64,000 nucleotides of DNA. Source: Diatrype stigma (taxonomy: Eukaryota > Ascomycota > Sordariomycetes > Xylariales > Diatrypaceae). Positions 46,539 through 57,354 of the stretch are shown one piece after another. The first letter of the stretch is position 1. Each line of letters begins with the position of its first letter. A program made the position numbers and the translations under genes. The DNA lies in assembly GCA_022225965.2 (NCBI GenBank), contig JAKJXP020000123.1, forward strand, positions 1-64,000. The letters run 5' to 3'. The notes under the pieces were generated by a model, which did no database searches, had not been told where the DNA came from, and saw nothing but the letters and a program-made list of their open reading frames with translations.

Positions 46539-47058
46539 TATCTCGTGGCCTTCTGTTTATCTACGCTATATCTCATCGTATAACCTTGGATGACTGCAGG
46601 TTAATTAGAGTCTGAACTCAAACAACTTAGTAGATGTCAACGTTGTGTAATGGTGTTCATAATAAAATCATAAGGTCAAGAGCAAATGCCGATTATTTCA
46701 TAAGCCAGAGACCTCGGGATAGCGAGTTGGAGAAGCTTTCAGACGCCGAAACAAACCCCGGGCACGACCATATGGGAAAGGGTGAATAGGGAGGAGTAGG
46801 CGACTTACTAACGCCATGCCAAAGCGGCACCCGACAGGCGGGACAGCCAATGCCGTAGCTTTTATCATATAACACCATTCAAGTATAGGAAAGGGGTAGG
46901 ATATCTTCATGATCCTTACTCCATCGAGAAAATATATAACTGAGGTGCCCATCCTCCTTTAAATCTCCAGTATTATTTCCAACCCCAATCGAATGGTTTC
47001 ATCAGTCAACGACCAAGGCCAATTTGAACATCCTAATAATTAAGTAAACCCAGCAAAC
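46539..47058. other. Intergenic region
   Basis: About 520 bp between paralog B and the nitrilase. It holds an AATAAA hexamer at 46661 that could serve paralog B, and an A/T-rich stretch near 46920-46990 that may be the nitrilase promoter. Confidence 0.5.
46661..46666 (+). terminator. Possible polyadenylation signal of paralog B
   Basis: AATAAA about 123 nt after the stop codon, in an A-rich context. Confidence 0.3.
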
Positions 47059-48225
47059 ATGGGTCTCATCCGGGTAGCCGCATGTCATGCCTCACCCGTG
47101 TTTCTCTCGGCCAGGGAAACAACCGAAAAGGCGATCTCATTGATCCAAGAAGCGGCCCGCAACGGTGCGAACCTCGTCGTCTTCCCCGAGTCGTACATCC
47201 CCGCCTTCCCCATCTGGAGCGCCCTGCGCCCGCCGACCCACAACCACGCCCTGTTCCAGCGGATGGCGCTCGCGTCCGTCCACGCCGACGGCGACGGCGC
47301 GGAGGTTAGCGCCATCCGCGCGGCGGCCCGGCGCCTCGGCGTCCTGGTCAGCATCGGCCTGTCGGAGAAGGTCCGCGCCAGCAGCGCGACGCTGTACAAC
47401 GCGAACCTGATCATCGGCAGCGACGGCGACGTCCTGGTGCACCACCGCAAGCTCATGCCCACCTTCTACGAGAAGCTGACCTGGGCCCCCGGCGACGGCT
47501 ACGGGCTGCGCGTCGCCGACACCCCGTTCGGCAGGATCGGGAACCTTATCTGCGGCGAGAACACGAATCCCCTCGCGCGCTATGCCTTGATGGCGCAGGG
47601 GGAGCAGATTCATATTTCGTCTTGGCCTGCTGTCTGGCCGACTCGCTTTTCGGGCGCGGGGGCGGCCACGCAACGGGAAGAAAGGGGAGAGGAGGGAATG
47701 CGCGATTCTTCTGGCGGCAAGGCAACTTCGAGCGTGGGTAGAGGTGCGAACTATGACAACGTCAGCGCCAACCGAACGCGCGCGGCCGCGCACTGCTTCG
47801 AGGCTAAGTGCTTCGGCGTCCTGTGCGCGGGCTTTCTCGGCGCCGACGCGATCCAAGCCACGGCTTCCGGGTCCGGCAACGAGGAAGCCATCGCGCGGGA
47901 GCTAGAGGGATCGCAGCGGGGCGCCACGATGTTCCTGGACCCCAAGGGGGCGCTGCTTCCGGGGTTCGTCGTCAACAAGGATACCGCCGCGCACGAGCCG
48001 ACGGACATGCTGCAGGATCGGGAGGGCATATTGTACGCGGATATGGACCTGGACGACTGCATCGAGGGCAAGCAGTACCACGATGTCGTCGGTGGCTATC
48101 AGCGACTGGACGTGTTCGAGCTCAAGGTAGACCGGAGCCGTCGACAACCGGCGAATTTCGTCGGGCGCGCTGATGCGGATTTGTTTCAGGATGTCACATT
48201 GGATAAGGGCAATTCGGAAGTTTGA
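47059..48225 (+). CDS. Nitrilase-family carbon-nitrogen hydrolase
   Basis: Single exon, 388 residues, ATG 47059 in good context (AACATGG). The catalytic triad is visible: Glu44 in FPESYIP, Lys131 in HHRKLMPT and Cys165 in LICGENTNP. GEQIHISSWPAVWP and NYDNVSANRTRAAAHCFEAKCF follow, as in fungal and bacterial aliphatic or aryl nitrilases (nitrile to acid and ammonia). The Cys motif is CGEN rather than the CWEH of arylacetonitrilases. Between WPTRFSG and NYDN there is an extra Arg/Glu/Gly-rich segment of about 30 residues (about 198-230) not expected from the family. No signal peptide, so presumably cytosolic. Probably a real nitrilase, though an amidase-type substrate cannot be ruled out. It is convergent with the kinase-like gene. 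Confidence 0.88.
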   Translation: MGLIRVAACHASPVFLSARETTEKAISLIQEAARNGANLVVFPESYIPAFPIWSALRPPTHNHALFQRMALASVHADGDGAEVSAIRAAARRLGVLVSIGLSEKVRASSATLYNANLIIGSDGDVLVHHRKLMPTFYEKLTWAPGDGYGLRVADTPFGRIGNLICGENTNPLARYALMAQGEQIHISSWPAVWPTRFSGAGAATQREERGEEGMRDSSGGKATSSVGRGANYDNVSANRTRAAAHCFEAKCFGVLCAGFLGADAIQATASGSGNEEAIARELEGSQRGATMFLDPKGALLPGFVVNKDTAAHEPTDMLQDREGILYADMDLDDCIEGKQYHDVVGGYQRLDVFELKVDRSRRQPANFVGRADADLFQDVTLDKGNSEV

Positions 48226-48655
48226 TACGTGATTCGGAAATATCCAGCAAGGGGAGGAGGGTCTTATTATGAGTCGATTATATGACAGTAAGGGGGGAGG
48301 TTGTACGAATATGGATATATGACATCTGTTACGAAAGACATGATGATACTTGACATATCATCTTCTAGTTTGCTTTATTCATCAGCATCTACAAATATAT
48401 CGGTCTTGGGCCGACAGTCTAAACCGAGTTCTATCTAGGAGGTTCAGAGGCCTGAAATGGGTAGTCAAGTGTACTCTTATAATACAACACAATATAATAC
48501 AATATAGCGCCCATAAATCGACTTCTACAGCAACGTCTACGCATCACCGCTTCGATCCGCCTGCCAATCATACATGGCTTTCTAAAGCTCACCATACGTC
48601 AGCAGCACATACGAACTCAGTAATCACGACGCATCTAATGTTATGTTATGTCATG
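48226..48655. other. Convergent 3' intergenic region
   Basis: About 430 bp between the nitrilase and the kinase-like gene. It contains ATAATACAACACAATAT repeats near 48475-48505. Both 3' UTRs lie here; no gene. Confidence 0.5.
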
Positions 48656-49600
48656 TCACCAACCCAAAATCCCCCGGAAACGAAAACCACTGACTGACTG
48701 ACTGACCTGAAAATGCGCCTGAACTTCCCGCCCGACCGCGTCAACGTCCCGATCAGCATCAACCCGCACAACCCGCACGCCAGCGGCGGCAAGAGCAGCA
48801 AGCAGCGCCTCCCTCTCCCTCCCATTGCGCTCCACCCTCTCTCGGACCAGCTCCGGGACCGCATCGTCCGCGCGTCGTTCCGCCGTCGTAGATAAAGAAG
48901 ATGACGACGACGACGATGACGAGAAAGAAGAGGCAGCGCTACCGCCGCGATCGAGAACGCGCCGAATCAGCGTCTCCGGCGGACAGGAGAGGTATATGGC
49001 GAGCTGCGCCGACGGCATCCGCGCCGCGGCGGCCCATGCCGCAACGTGTCTGTCGCTGCGGGGGGACCCGTCGACGAGCCAGACGCGCTGGCCGTGGCGC
49101 CGGATGCCGGCCTCCACGATCGTCTCGCGGAGGAGCTGCACGGCGGCGTCGGCCGGGAGGTGGGGGCTGCTGGTGGTGGTGCCCGTTCCGCCTCGGCGTC
49201 GCGGGAAGGCGCTCACCCACGACCCTGGGATCCGGTCGACGTGGCGGAGGAGGTCGCCGTAGGATAGGTGGGTGAGGAGAGGTGGGCCTGGGAAGGCGGC
49301 CTTCAGGAGCGCGGATTGCGTCCCCTTGCCTGCTCCTGGGCAGCCGAGGAGGAAGACGATCAGAGGGGGCTTTTCCTCCTCGGGGGGTGCTACCGCACCC
49401 ACTAATAGGGGGCTAACGAGGGGACATTGTGTGCATATTGACCTTGTCTTGGTCTTTATGCGGTCCAGCAACAGCCACTGGCTAGCATACACCGCGATGT
49501 CACGGATTACGCTGCCCAAGTGGGCTACCCATTTCCCAGCCCGAGTCGCTATACATCGGAATAGCTCCCCTGTCCGCCGTGGCGTAGATTGGTCTAACAT
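48656..49600 (-). CDS. Adenylate/UMP-CMP-kinase-like P-loop protein
   Basis: Single frame of 314 residues from ATG 49600 (MLDQSTPRR). A long N-terminal extension (about 80 residues, basic, no acidic cluster) precedes a P-loop LLGCPGAGKGTQ at about residues 84-95. SYGDLLR follows as in the nucleotide-monophosphate binding region, then VWLVDGSPRS (usual DGFPR) and the RVLDR...ERRADD segment equivalent to the arginine-rich lid. The lid is interrupted by a poly-Ser tract (about 217-232) from TCG/TCT repeats. The C terminus (VSQSVSGFRF) is translated from GTCAGT repeats and may really be an intron, since CAG-GTCAGT fits a donor. The family transfers phosphate between ATP and AMP or UMP/CMP; with the loop changes, activity is uncertain. 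The N-terminal extension might target mitochondria. Confidence 0.72.
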   Translation of the reverse strand: MLDQSTPRRTGELFRCIATRAGKWVAHLGSVIRDIAVYASQWLLLDRIKTKTRSICTQCPLVSPLLVGAVAPPEEEKPPLIVFLLGCPGAGKGTQSALLKAAFPGPPLLTHLSYGDLLRHVDRIPGSWVSAFPRRRGGTGTTTSSPHLPADAAVQLLRETIVEAGIRRHGQRVWLVDGSPRSDRHVAAWAAAARMPSAQLAIYLSCPPETLIRRVLDRGGSAASSFSSSSSSSSSLSTTAERRADDAVPELVRERVERNGREREALLAALAAAGVRVVRVDADRDVDAVGREVQAHFQVSQSVSGFRFRGILGW

Positions 49601-52600
49601 GGTCACAGGAGAAAAGATGGAAACAATTGGTCCGGGTTTGGCCTGCGCCGTGTTCGTTGATCTCCATGTGGTATTTACGCTTGTATACTTTACTGATCGA
49701 TCCTCAGAGACATGGCTTCACTCGACCATGAAGAAGCACACACATATATATACATATATAGCTCGAGATCCATGACAATGTCCATTCTTTAGCGTTTGCA
49801 CGAGCTTTCTGAACTTTGTGAGAACTAGTCTGGGACCTTGGATCCCCTTCTATTCGCGGGTGTCGAAAGCCAATGGAGGCCGTCTTTCCCGTCGTTCCGT
49901 TTGAGACATTCGAGCCTTTTCTATCTAGGGAACGGGGCCTCCCGCTTCGGGGCCGTTGCGGCATGGCAGGCGGGCGGATAGCCTCAAGTTTCGGGTGCTT
50001 CCCGAGCCACGTTTGTATTATGTGCGACCATAGCTTGTATGGTGTCAACCCGAGTGAGCCCGAGAACATGAATATCAGCATTCTGTCAGTTTCGTGGGAC
50101 GGCTGCCCGCATATATATCTCGCGGATTTTGCAGATGCATACTCACTACCACTTGATGAGCATAAAATTTGGGTGTCTGTCAGTCCAAGTAATTCATGAA
50201 GTCCGCAGTTGATCGTCACGGGGTTGTTCGAAAGGACTCAAGCCATGTACGGACCCATTCTATACCGAGCTGCACCGCTCATGCTCTATGAATAGCTGCG
50301 AAAGGTTCTATCTCTATTCGTACAATGATGCAATATAATCGGGGTGAAATCCCGGTCAGTCTCATCCTGCAACTGTCGCAACATGCCCTCCCAGTCTGTT
50401 AGAGAGACCCTAAGTATCTGGGTGGGATGGGGATGGAACATAACAAATCACCAGTGAAATCTCTTCAGGTTCGCAGACAGTGAGAAAGCAGATCTCTACA
50501 GAGCTCATGTTTTTGCAACCTGGATATTCCGGAGCTTATATACTTTTGCCGAGGACCCTTGCTTCGATCCCTCGATAGAACTCGAGCTTGCTCGTAGACG
50601 TGATACCAATGACGACAAGAATTCCTGGGAACCCATCATCGGCACTTTGAGACATCGGCATCATTGTCCAGCTTTCTTGCAATTCGGAAGCCGGCATCTG
50701 TGGTTTTTAGGTAAATCTCGTCACTAGCATTGGTCAGTGCAAGCCGGATTCTGAATGGGCGATCAAAGGCGATGCCTCGGCTCATTACTGGAGTACTCTC
50801 ATTACTGGGCCTTTAGTCTACATGGGACCCTCTGTCTGCATAGGAGCGGCTGAGGCGGATAGGCAGCTCCAGCTGAAATGCGAAGCCCGCGTAGTGAAGC
50901 TAACATAGATGCAAAAGAAACTTAGACCACCCTACTTCCTTTTTACTCCCTTTAGTATTCATACAGGTAGTCGTTGCATGCATACCCAACATGCACACCA
51001 ATATAGTCAATAGCCGTACAAAGGTTAATTGAACTTGATCTCAAGAGCCTCAGGAGGTGGCAGACAAGAATGTCCTCCCCCCGGAATTAATAATTGGTGC
51101 CAGCCTCCAGGCCAGCCCGGTAAGTTCCGAGACACGCTAAGTCATGTACGGTAAATCGGCCGGGTAAATCCTCTTCGCTTCTTCGCTAAGTAGCACATTG
51201 ATGATCCGTGCTCCTGGGGCTTCAAACTTTGCCGAGGCGCTGAGCCTGAGGCTATCGCAGACTTTGGACTTTCAGCGTTCATCATTCGGCCCACGCCCCG
51301 CTGACTCAACACTGTGTATCCAGGCAGCCAGTAGACCAGGGTGCAGTACACAGCTAGCAAGGATCCAGAAACGTGCCTGTCGCGGTCATTTTCCAGACAC
51401 GAGGTCGACGAGGGCCGTAGGGCTAAAAGGAAATGCGGACGATGCCGCTTACGGTCACTTTGCTCTTATGGGATGGCATTTCGGCTGTGGGAGCGCCGGT
51501 TGGTTAGCGCTGATGCCAAGCCGTTGGGTTGACACTCAGCGGCCGGAGGCTAGAAGGTTCTAAGTCAAGCTCGGCCGCTTGCTGGCAGAGTTGGACGGTA
51601 AGTTAGACAATGGGAACGAGAAGTTCTCCAAGTTAGAACGAGAAAGCTCCTAGCGAGATTGTTGAGAACGAGATGTGGTGCCTTTTGTGGTGTATAGGCC
51701 TGTATAATTCCTTTGGATATCTCTAGGTATACATACATAGTGTTTGCTGTTTGCTGTTTACCGTATCTAGAAAATGTTGATGCAGCAGAGCCTGTATGTA
51801 CAATCCATATCTGCCTAACAAGGGATCGTGTCTTACCCATGATTCACCTAGAACCACTGCTAAAACCGCTGGTATAACCACTGCTATAACTGGCTGTATG
51901 TATGTACACTGCTTGCTTTTAGCTCAGTGTTATTACGAAGAGGTTGTATTTGTATGTACCACATCGCACTGCTTCTGGATCGCATCGTGTCATCAATACC
52001 TGGGGTTGGCATCATATCCGCCAATGACTGGGTACTCCTGTAGGAGATTATGTAGTATCCCACGTTCGAGATAGGCAGTCACTTAAGCAACGAAACGTCC
52101 AACAGGCCTACTGGCTTACACAGGCAATGCCACCCGCCCTTGGCCGGTTGATGTGCATGGCCTGATAGATGAAGTAGGCGGATAGGATAGGTTGCAGACT
52201 TGCGATTACATCGTACCTACACTATCCGTCATGTTGTTAAACCAGTCCTACCTACCTGGGTATAATGGTATCTCACAACTGGCTTGGCTAGGCGGCAGTT
52301 GGAGGAAAAGAGTGAAGCTTATCTGCCTCCCGACTACCGACTGCTCACATAGGCAGGTGATACGATACATAGTAGGTAGGTATTCTCTCGATCGTGCATC
52401 ATTGCTGTCTTGTGATCTTCAATGATCGCCTATCTACGATATATCTATGAGTATCTATCGTCGCTAGCTACTGTATGACATTGTACATACTGAGTAGTAT
52501 TGTCTGACGGTGCAGGCAGGAACTTCAAGAATGCGGGTTGTTTGCTTCTTCGTATCACGTCGCACCGCCTGCCTGCTTATGAACCGCTGCACACTTCTCT

Positions 52601-53777
52601 TCGCACACCCAGATCCCAGGGCAGATCGATCGAAGAAAATCGGTACACAGGAGAAACATTGACAGATGGGCTTCGAAGCTACAATAGAAGGCCGCAGGCC
52701 CACAAGTACCCGGTCTCATTATAAGACAATCCCAGCCGCTTCATGTTAGCCCTATCATAATCCCTGAAATGGAGATCCTTGAAATGTGGCCCCTCTTCGA
52801 ACCAGTCCTTGAACCCCTGAACGCGCCCCCTCCCCCCAGTTATCATGCCATTTACATACTACCTACACGGAGAGGCTAGAGCCTAGTCTAGAGGCAGAAT
52901 ACCTACACGAGGCAGAGGGGCTCAGAGGGCGAGAGCGCGAGAGGCGGGAACAAAGGCATGAAAATGGGGATGGTTCAGGTCGCCAAGCCAAGGATTCAAC
53001 GCTGATTCAGATCAGACGAGCCCGAGCATAAGCAAGCGAGGCAGGGACAGTTAGTAGGCGCGTTGGGGGTTCGGGGCTTGGGGCTTGGGGCTTGCACGAC
53101 GGGTTTTATGGCTTGGATTGTATTACTCCCTACATACTTAAGTAGGTATAGTATACTAAGAATAAAAATCAGTAGGCGCAGAGGCGTATAGGGTAACTAG
53201 GGGGCATCCACGATGATTCGCTCGCTTCCTACCGTATGGCTGGTACTACATTACCTGCATCACCTGCATCACCTGCATTGTCCGAGTCCTTCATTCGTAC
53301 CAGCTTTCCACTTCTCCCGTATCTCCCACCTGCCTCTTAATCATACAGCCTTATGCCTCTCCTCCTTCCTAGATTGAGGTGACCTGTCAATCACTTACCT
53401 TCACTACGTTCGCTTCGCTTTGCTCAGAAGTCTACTTTCACTTCCTTACGATTTCCCCCCCCTCAAGTTGCCATCACTTCCTTGTCAGGACTCAAGCCGT
53501 ATATCGTCTATCCTTTATTTCACAGTAATAGTCTATCCTCGGGCTTTGTTGCGATTTCTTGAATAATAATGTCCCGCAACGGTAGACTGTACCTGTAATT
53601 CGAGAGAAAATAACATAATATTTCACCCACCACCGCTCAGCCTATCATACCTAGTGCTGATCACTTTAATTATCCGGGCCCGAACCTTCGTCGGCACCGG
53701 GATAGGTTTGCGGCAGAGAAGAGATCATAATCATTAATAGGAAGAACTCGGTTCTGAGACAGCCTGGTTGGACTGAA
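49601..53777. other. Gene-poor region of 4.2 kb
   Basis: No firm gene. Coding-like fragments lie on the minus strand between 49704 and 50785 (see separate entry). Elsewhere: repeated GGGGCTT (53070-53095), ACCTGCATC triplets (53258-53285) and many TACCTA/TAGGTA motifs. The last 300 bp contain the GT90 promoter. Confidence 0.5.
49704..50785 (-). pseudogene. Possible decayed gene (coding-like fragments)
   Basis: Several open stretches on the minus strand read like protein but are broken by stops and frame changes. One starts at an ATG at 50785 (MSRGIAFDRPFR) and stops after about 48 codons. Another, about 50290-50399, contains DWEGMLRQLQDE. A third, the largest (49704-about 50219, 171 codons with no ATG at its 5' end), contains FSGSLGLTPYKLWSHI and a basic Ser/Arg-rich tail. 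A GTGAGT/GACAG pair near 50086-50145 might mark an intron but does not restore frame. No family is recognised. Chance open frames are a real alternative. Confidence 0.25.
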
Positions 53778-55421
53778 ATGTATAGCGGAACCTCACCGCT
53801 TCACAAGCGGTCCTCGGACAAATCGATGGCCTTGTTCCAACGTCGCATCTACTGGCTGCTACCGACCATCCTGCTTATAATCATCACGTTCAACATTTTG
53901 CGCCATGGATTCGGCCATGGCCGTCTCCCCCCGCCACCGCTCGAGAAGCCGATAGAGAAGCCAATAGGAAAGCCCGTCGGGAAGCCCCAGGAGCCGTCCA
54001 CTCCGGAGCCACTGAAGCCAGCACCGGCAGAGGTTGAGACGGGCTGGGAGTTCGATCTCGAGAGGGATGAGCTGGACTTCGGTTTGTCGAACCAGCAGTG
54101 TCAGGTATGCTTAATATCCCCACGCCCTTCTATCACGGATACGCCTGCTTGGGTGGCCCTTCTAACTAAATTGCGAATCAGATCGCTTTCCCCGATTTGT
54201 ATAACGAGCTCGATCGCGCTCGCGATCACCTCGTGAAGGAGGGCCGGAAACTGACGCGGGAGGACATCCAGCCCGACAAGAAGGGCGCGACGGATTCGTG
54301 GCGACACGGCGAGTTCCACTGCATGATCTACAACGGCGAGCTGTACGTGATCAAGGAAGTCAAGGGCGAGCCGGACCGGTCGCGGGGCCTGGCGGCGCTG
54401 GCCAACATGTACCGCGCGCTGGTGTCAATCCCGGACCCGCGCTCGATCCCCAACATCGAGTTCGTCTTCGACATCGAGGACAAGCCCGACCTGGGCGAGA
54501 AGCAGGCCGACCGGGTCCGGTGGGCGTGGTCGCGGCCCAAGGACAACCCCTGGCTCTGGGTCATGCCCGACTTCGACGGCTGGTCGTACCCGGACGACGG
54601 CGTCGGCGGCTACGTGGAGTTCCGCGAGGACGTGCGCGAGCTCGAGGCCGAGTACGCCAGGGGGTTCCAGGACAAGGAGACGAAGCTCAGCTGGCGCGGC
54701 AGCCTGGCGGTCAACACGGGCCTGCGACAGGGGCTGGTCGACGCCTCGACCCAGAAGTCCTGGAGCGACGTCGAAGCCATCGACTGGCATAATCGCAGCA
54801 ATATTCTGGCCATGACCGACTTCTGCCGCTACAAGTACGTGGCGCACACCGAGGGAAACTCCTGGAGCGGCCGTCTTCGGTACCTGCACAACTGCAATAG
54901 CGTTCCCGTGATCCACGAACTCGAATATGTCGCCCACTACTATCCGCTGATGAAAGCTAGCGGCCCTCACCAGGTTTGTCATCACCTTTTATTACCTGCT
55001 TTTTTCCTTTGCCGCTTCGTCTCGGAGCTTTCGAGAACCTTCTCACTCAAGAAAACTGTCCGTTTGCTAACACTGCGCCCAATAGAACTACGTCGAAGTG
55101 AAGCGCGACTGGTCCGATCTGGACGAGGCCATGACGGCTCTCGTCCGGGACCAGGACAAGTCCCGCCGCATCGCGGCCGAGTCGACGCGCATCTTCCGGG
55201 ACCGGTACCTGACGCCGGCGGCCGAGGCGTGCTACTGGCGCAGGATGTTTCACACGTGGAAGTCGGTCATGGCCTTCGAGCCCGAGAAGTACGAGACGAA
55301 CGAGAATGGGACCAAAGTGCGGCGCGGCGTCAGCTGGGAGCGGTTCGCCTTCCGCCAGAAGACCAGTTTCGAGCACGGCTTCTTCGAGGAGGATGCTCGG
55401 GATGACGAGGAGGAGAAGTGA
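53778..55421 (+). CDS. GT90 family glycosyltransferase (CAP10-like)
   Basis: Predicted 484-residue protein from three exons, 53778-54104, 54182-54973 and 55086-55421; introns of 77 and 112 nt with donors GTATGC and GTTTGT, both phase 0. It is a type II membrane protein: short cytosolic N terminus, one hydrophobic segment (WLLPTILLIIITFNIL, about residues 27-42), then a Pro/Lys stem with PIEKPIGKPVGKP repeats. The luminal catalytic domain includes FPDLYNELDRARDH, WVMPDFDGWSYPD, KLSWRGSLAVNTGLRQGL and a C-terminal block CRYKYVAHTEGNSWSGRLRY with VPVIHELEYVAHYYPL. This fits the CAP10/lipopolysaccharide-modifying (PF05686) family, whose fungal members include capsule xylosyltransferases acting in the Golgi. 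The start could instead be MALFQRR at residue 17. Donor and acceptor sugars are not established. Confidence 0.9.
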
Positions 55422-56424
55422 ACGAAGCAAGCCGAGCATGGAGAAGAACTAAGAAGCCGTCTCAGCCGGGAGGACACCCCCCAAATGCCAATTCGACGCC
55501 GATCGACGGCCCCGTTACGTCTACACCACGTCTAGAAACAGGACTTGCGTGGATATTTCATGCTGTGTGTCGTGCCACCATCGAGCCTCGTAAGGAACGA
55601 CCACATCGACCCCGACAATATTACGCACATCAGCCGGCCAAGACGGGGTGAAAGCTGTAAAGATATATGTCTTAGCTGGATATTGTGGGGTTCAAACCAA
55701 CACCTTTACCAAATCCAAATCCAAATCGATTGGATGTCACGAGAACGAACCACTTGGGTACGAGTGGTCAAGAGCTTACGGGGGCTGACGGATATAACGA
55801 TTCTGGCATATTTGATTTTCAGCGGGGCGTTTTGAACTTGGATGGATGGATCATACACACAGCGGGCTTTTTGCTTTATTGTATCCCCGACTTGTTTCCT
55901 GAAGAGGACGGAGAGGACGAGAGAACGAGAGAAGGTGAGGGCTCCAGGTCGGTTGCTTGTGCGCCCGTCTTAACCGCCTGCATTCAACGAAGATGCCCGC
56001 CCGACTGTCCCTCCAAACGAAGTCCAAGCGACGTGTGCTCTTCCCGGCGCATGAAACGTTATACCCTGTATATATCGCAAGTAAATGCGAATCCTATGCA
56101 AGACAGATCGACGGTGATCAAACAGCTTCAGAGAACAAGTTGTACCGCCGAACTAATAAAGTAAAATTACTCCCAACACCAGATTTGCCTGCTTTCCTGC
56201 CTGCCTGCCTGCCTCCCCACCTGCCTGTGCATCTACCTATACACTTTCCCTGGTTCCGGCCGTCCCAACCTCTTCTATAGTATATGATGGTGCGCGCTCT
56301 TCAATACAAGACAACCAACCCCGTTCCAGGACCATACCCAACCCATCGGATTCGACTACCAGCCGCCAAGTTACCAGCAGCCAAGTTAACCTGTTACAGC
56401 AACTAGCTGATAGACTATCTATAT
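55422..56424. other. Convergent intergenic region
   Basis: About 1 kb between the 3' ends of the GT90 gene and the carbonic anhydrase gene. It holds a CCTGCCTG repeat (56190-56215), a CCAAATCC repeat (about 55709-55725) and an AATAAA near 56155. No gene. Confidence 0.5.
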
Positions 56425-57354
56425 CTAGTGCTTCTCCTTGGTGAGGTTGTAGATCTTCTGGATGCTGTGCAGCATCTCCTCGTGGTTGATCTTGAGGTCC
56501 TTGAGCAGGCCGTCCTTGAAGTCGAAGACCCAGCCGTGGACGATGGGGAAGTGGTCGCGCTCGTAGCTCTGCTGGACGGCGGCGGTCTTGATGACGTTGC
56601 GGCACTGCTCGACGACGCTGAGCTCGACCAGGCGGTCGTACCGCGCGTCCTCGGTCTCGATGGCGTCCAGCTCGGCCTCGTGCAGCCGGTACACGTCGCG
56701 GATGTTGCGCAGCCAGGGGTTGAGCAGGCCCAGGTCCTTGGGCGTCATGGCGGCCTTGACGCCGCCGCAGCCGTAGTGCCCGCACACCACCACGTGCTTG
56801 ACCCGCAGGTGCGCCACGGCGTACTCGATGACGGCCATGGCGTTCAGGTCGGCGTTGACCACCAGGTTGGCGATGTTGCGGTGCACGAACGCCTCGCCGG
56901 CCCCCAGCCCCGTGATCTGCTCCGCCGGGATCCGCGAGTCCGAGCACCCGATCCACAGGTACTCGGGCTTCTGGCCCGCCGACAGCTTCGCGAAGAAGGT
57001 CGGGTCCCGCGCCTGCTCGGCCGACGCCCACGCCCGGTTGCGCGCGAACACGGCGTCGTGCGACTGCGAGAGGTACCGCGAGATCTCGTCGGACGACATG
57101 GAGGAGCTGTAGGCGAGCGGGGCTTGCGGTGGTTGTGGTGGTGGTGGTGGGGGGTTGGGATTCGAGTTGGAGTTCGAGCTGCTGGAGCAATGGCGTGAGA
57201 AATAGGACGGCCGGTTTGGGGTGGTGAAGGTGAACGGCTGTAACAGTAGTCGTTGTGGTCGTGCCGAAGATGAAAGCAGCCGAGTGAAACGATTGGCGGT
57301 AGTGGTGGTGTCTCTTAAGTAACTTAAGGTGGTATTGGTGCGCGGTTTCAGCAT
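56425..57354 (-). CDS. Beta-carbonic anhydrase with N-terminal extension
   Basis: Single exon, 309 residues from ATG 57354 (MLKPRTNT); the frame further upstream has no ATG. Zinc ligands and catalytic residues are visible: Cys137 and Asp139 in WIGCSDSRIP, His193 and Cys196 in VCGHYGCGG. The rest (EAFVHRNIANLV, HGWVFDFKDGLLKDL) is standard for fungal cytosolic beta-CA, which interconverts CO2 and bicarbonate. Residues 1-85 are an Arg/Ser/Thr-rich, acid-free extension typical of a mitochondrial presequence, ending in Ser/Asn/Pro repeats. The usual cytosolic start (MSSDEISRYL) is Met86. Two isoforms from alternative starts or transcripts are possible. It is convergent with the GT90 gene and tandem with the amidase. 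Confidence 0.93.
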   Translation of the reverse strand: MLKPRTNTTLSYLRDTTTTANRFTRLLSSSARPQRLLLQPFTFTTPNRPSYFSRHCSSSSNSNSNPNPPPPPPQPPQAPLAYSSSMSSDEISRYLSQSHDAVFARNRAWASAEQARDPTFFAKLSAGQKPEYLWIGCSDSRIPAEQITGLGAGEAFVHRNIANLVVNADLNAMAVIEYAVAHLRVKHVVVCGHYGCGGVKAAMTPKDLGLLNPWLRNIRDVYRLHEAELDAIETEDARYDRLVELSVVEQCRNVIKTAAVQQSYERDHFPIVHGWVFDFKDGLLKDLKINHEEMLHSIQKIYNLTKEKH

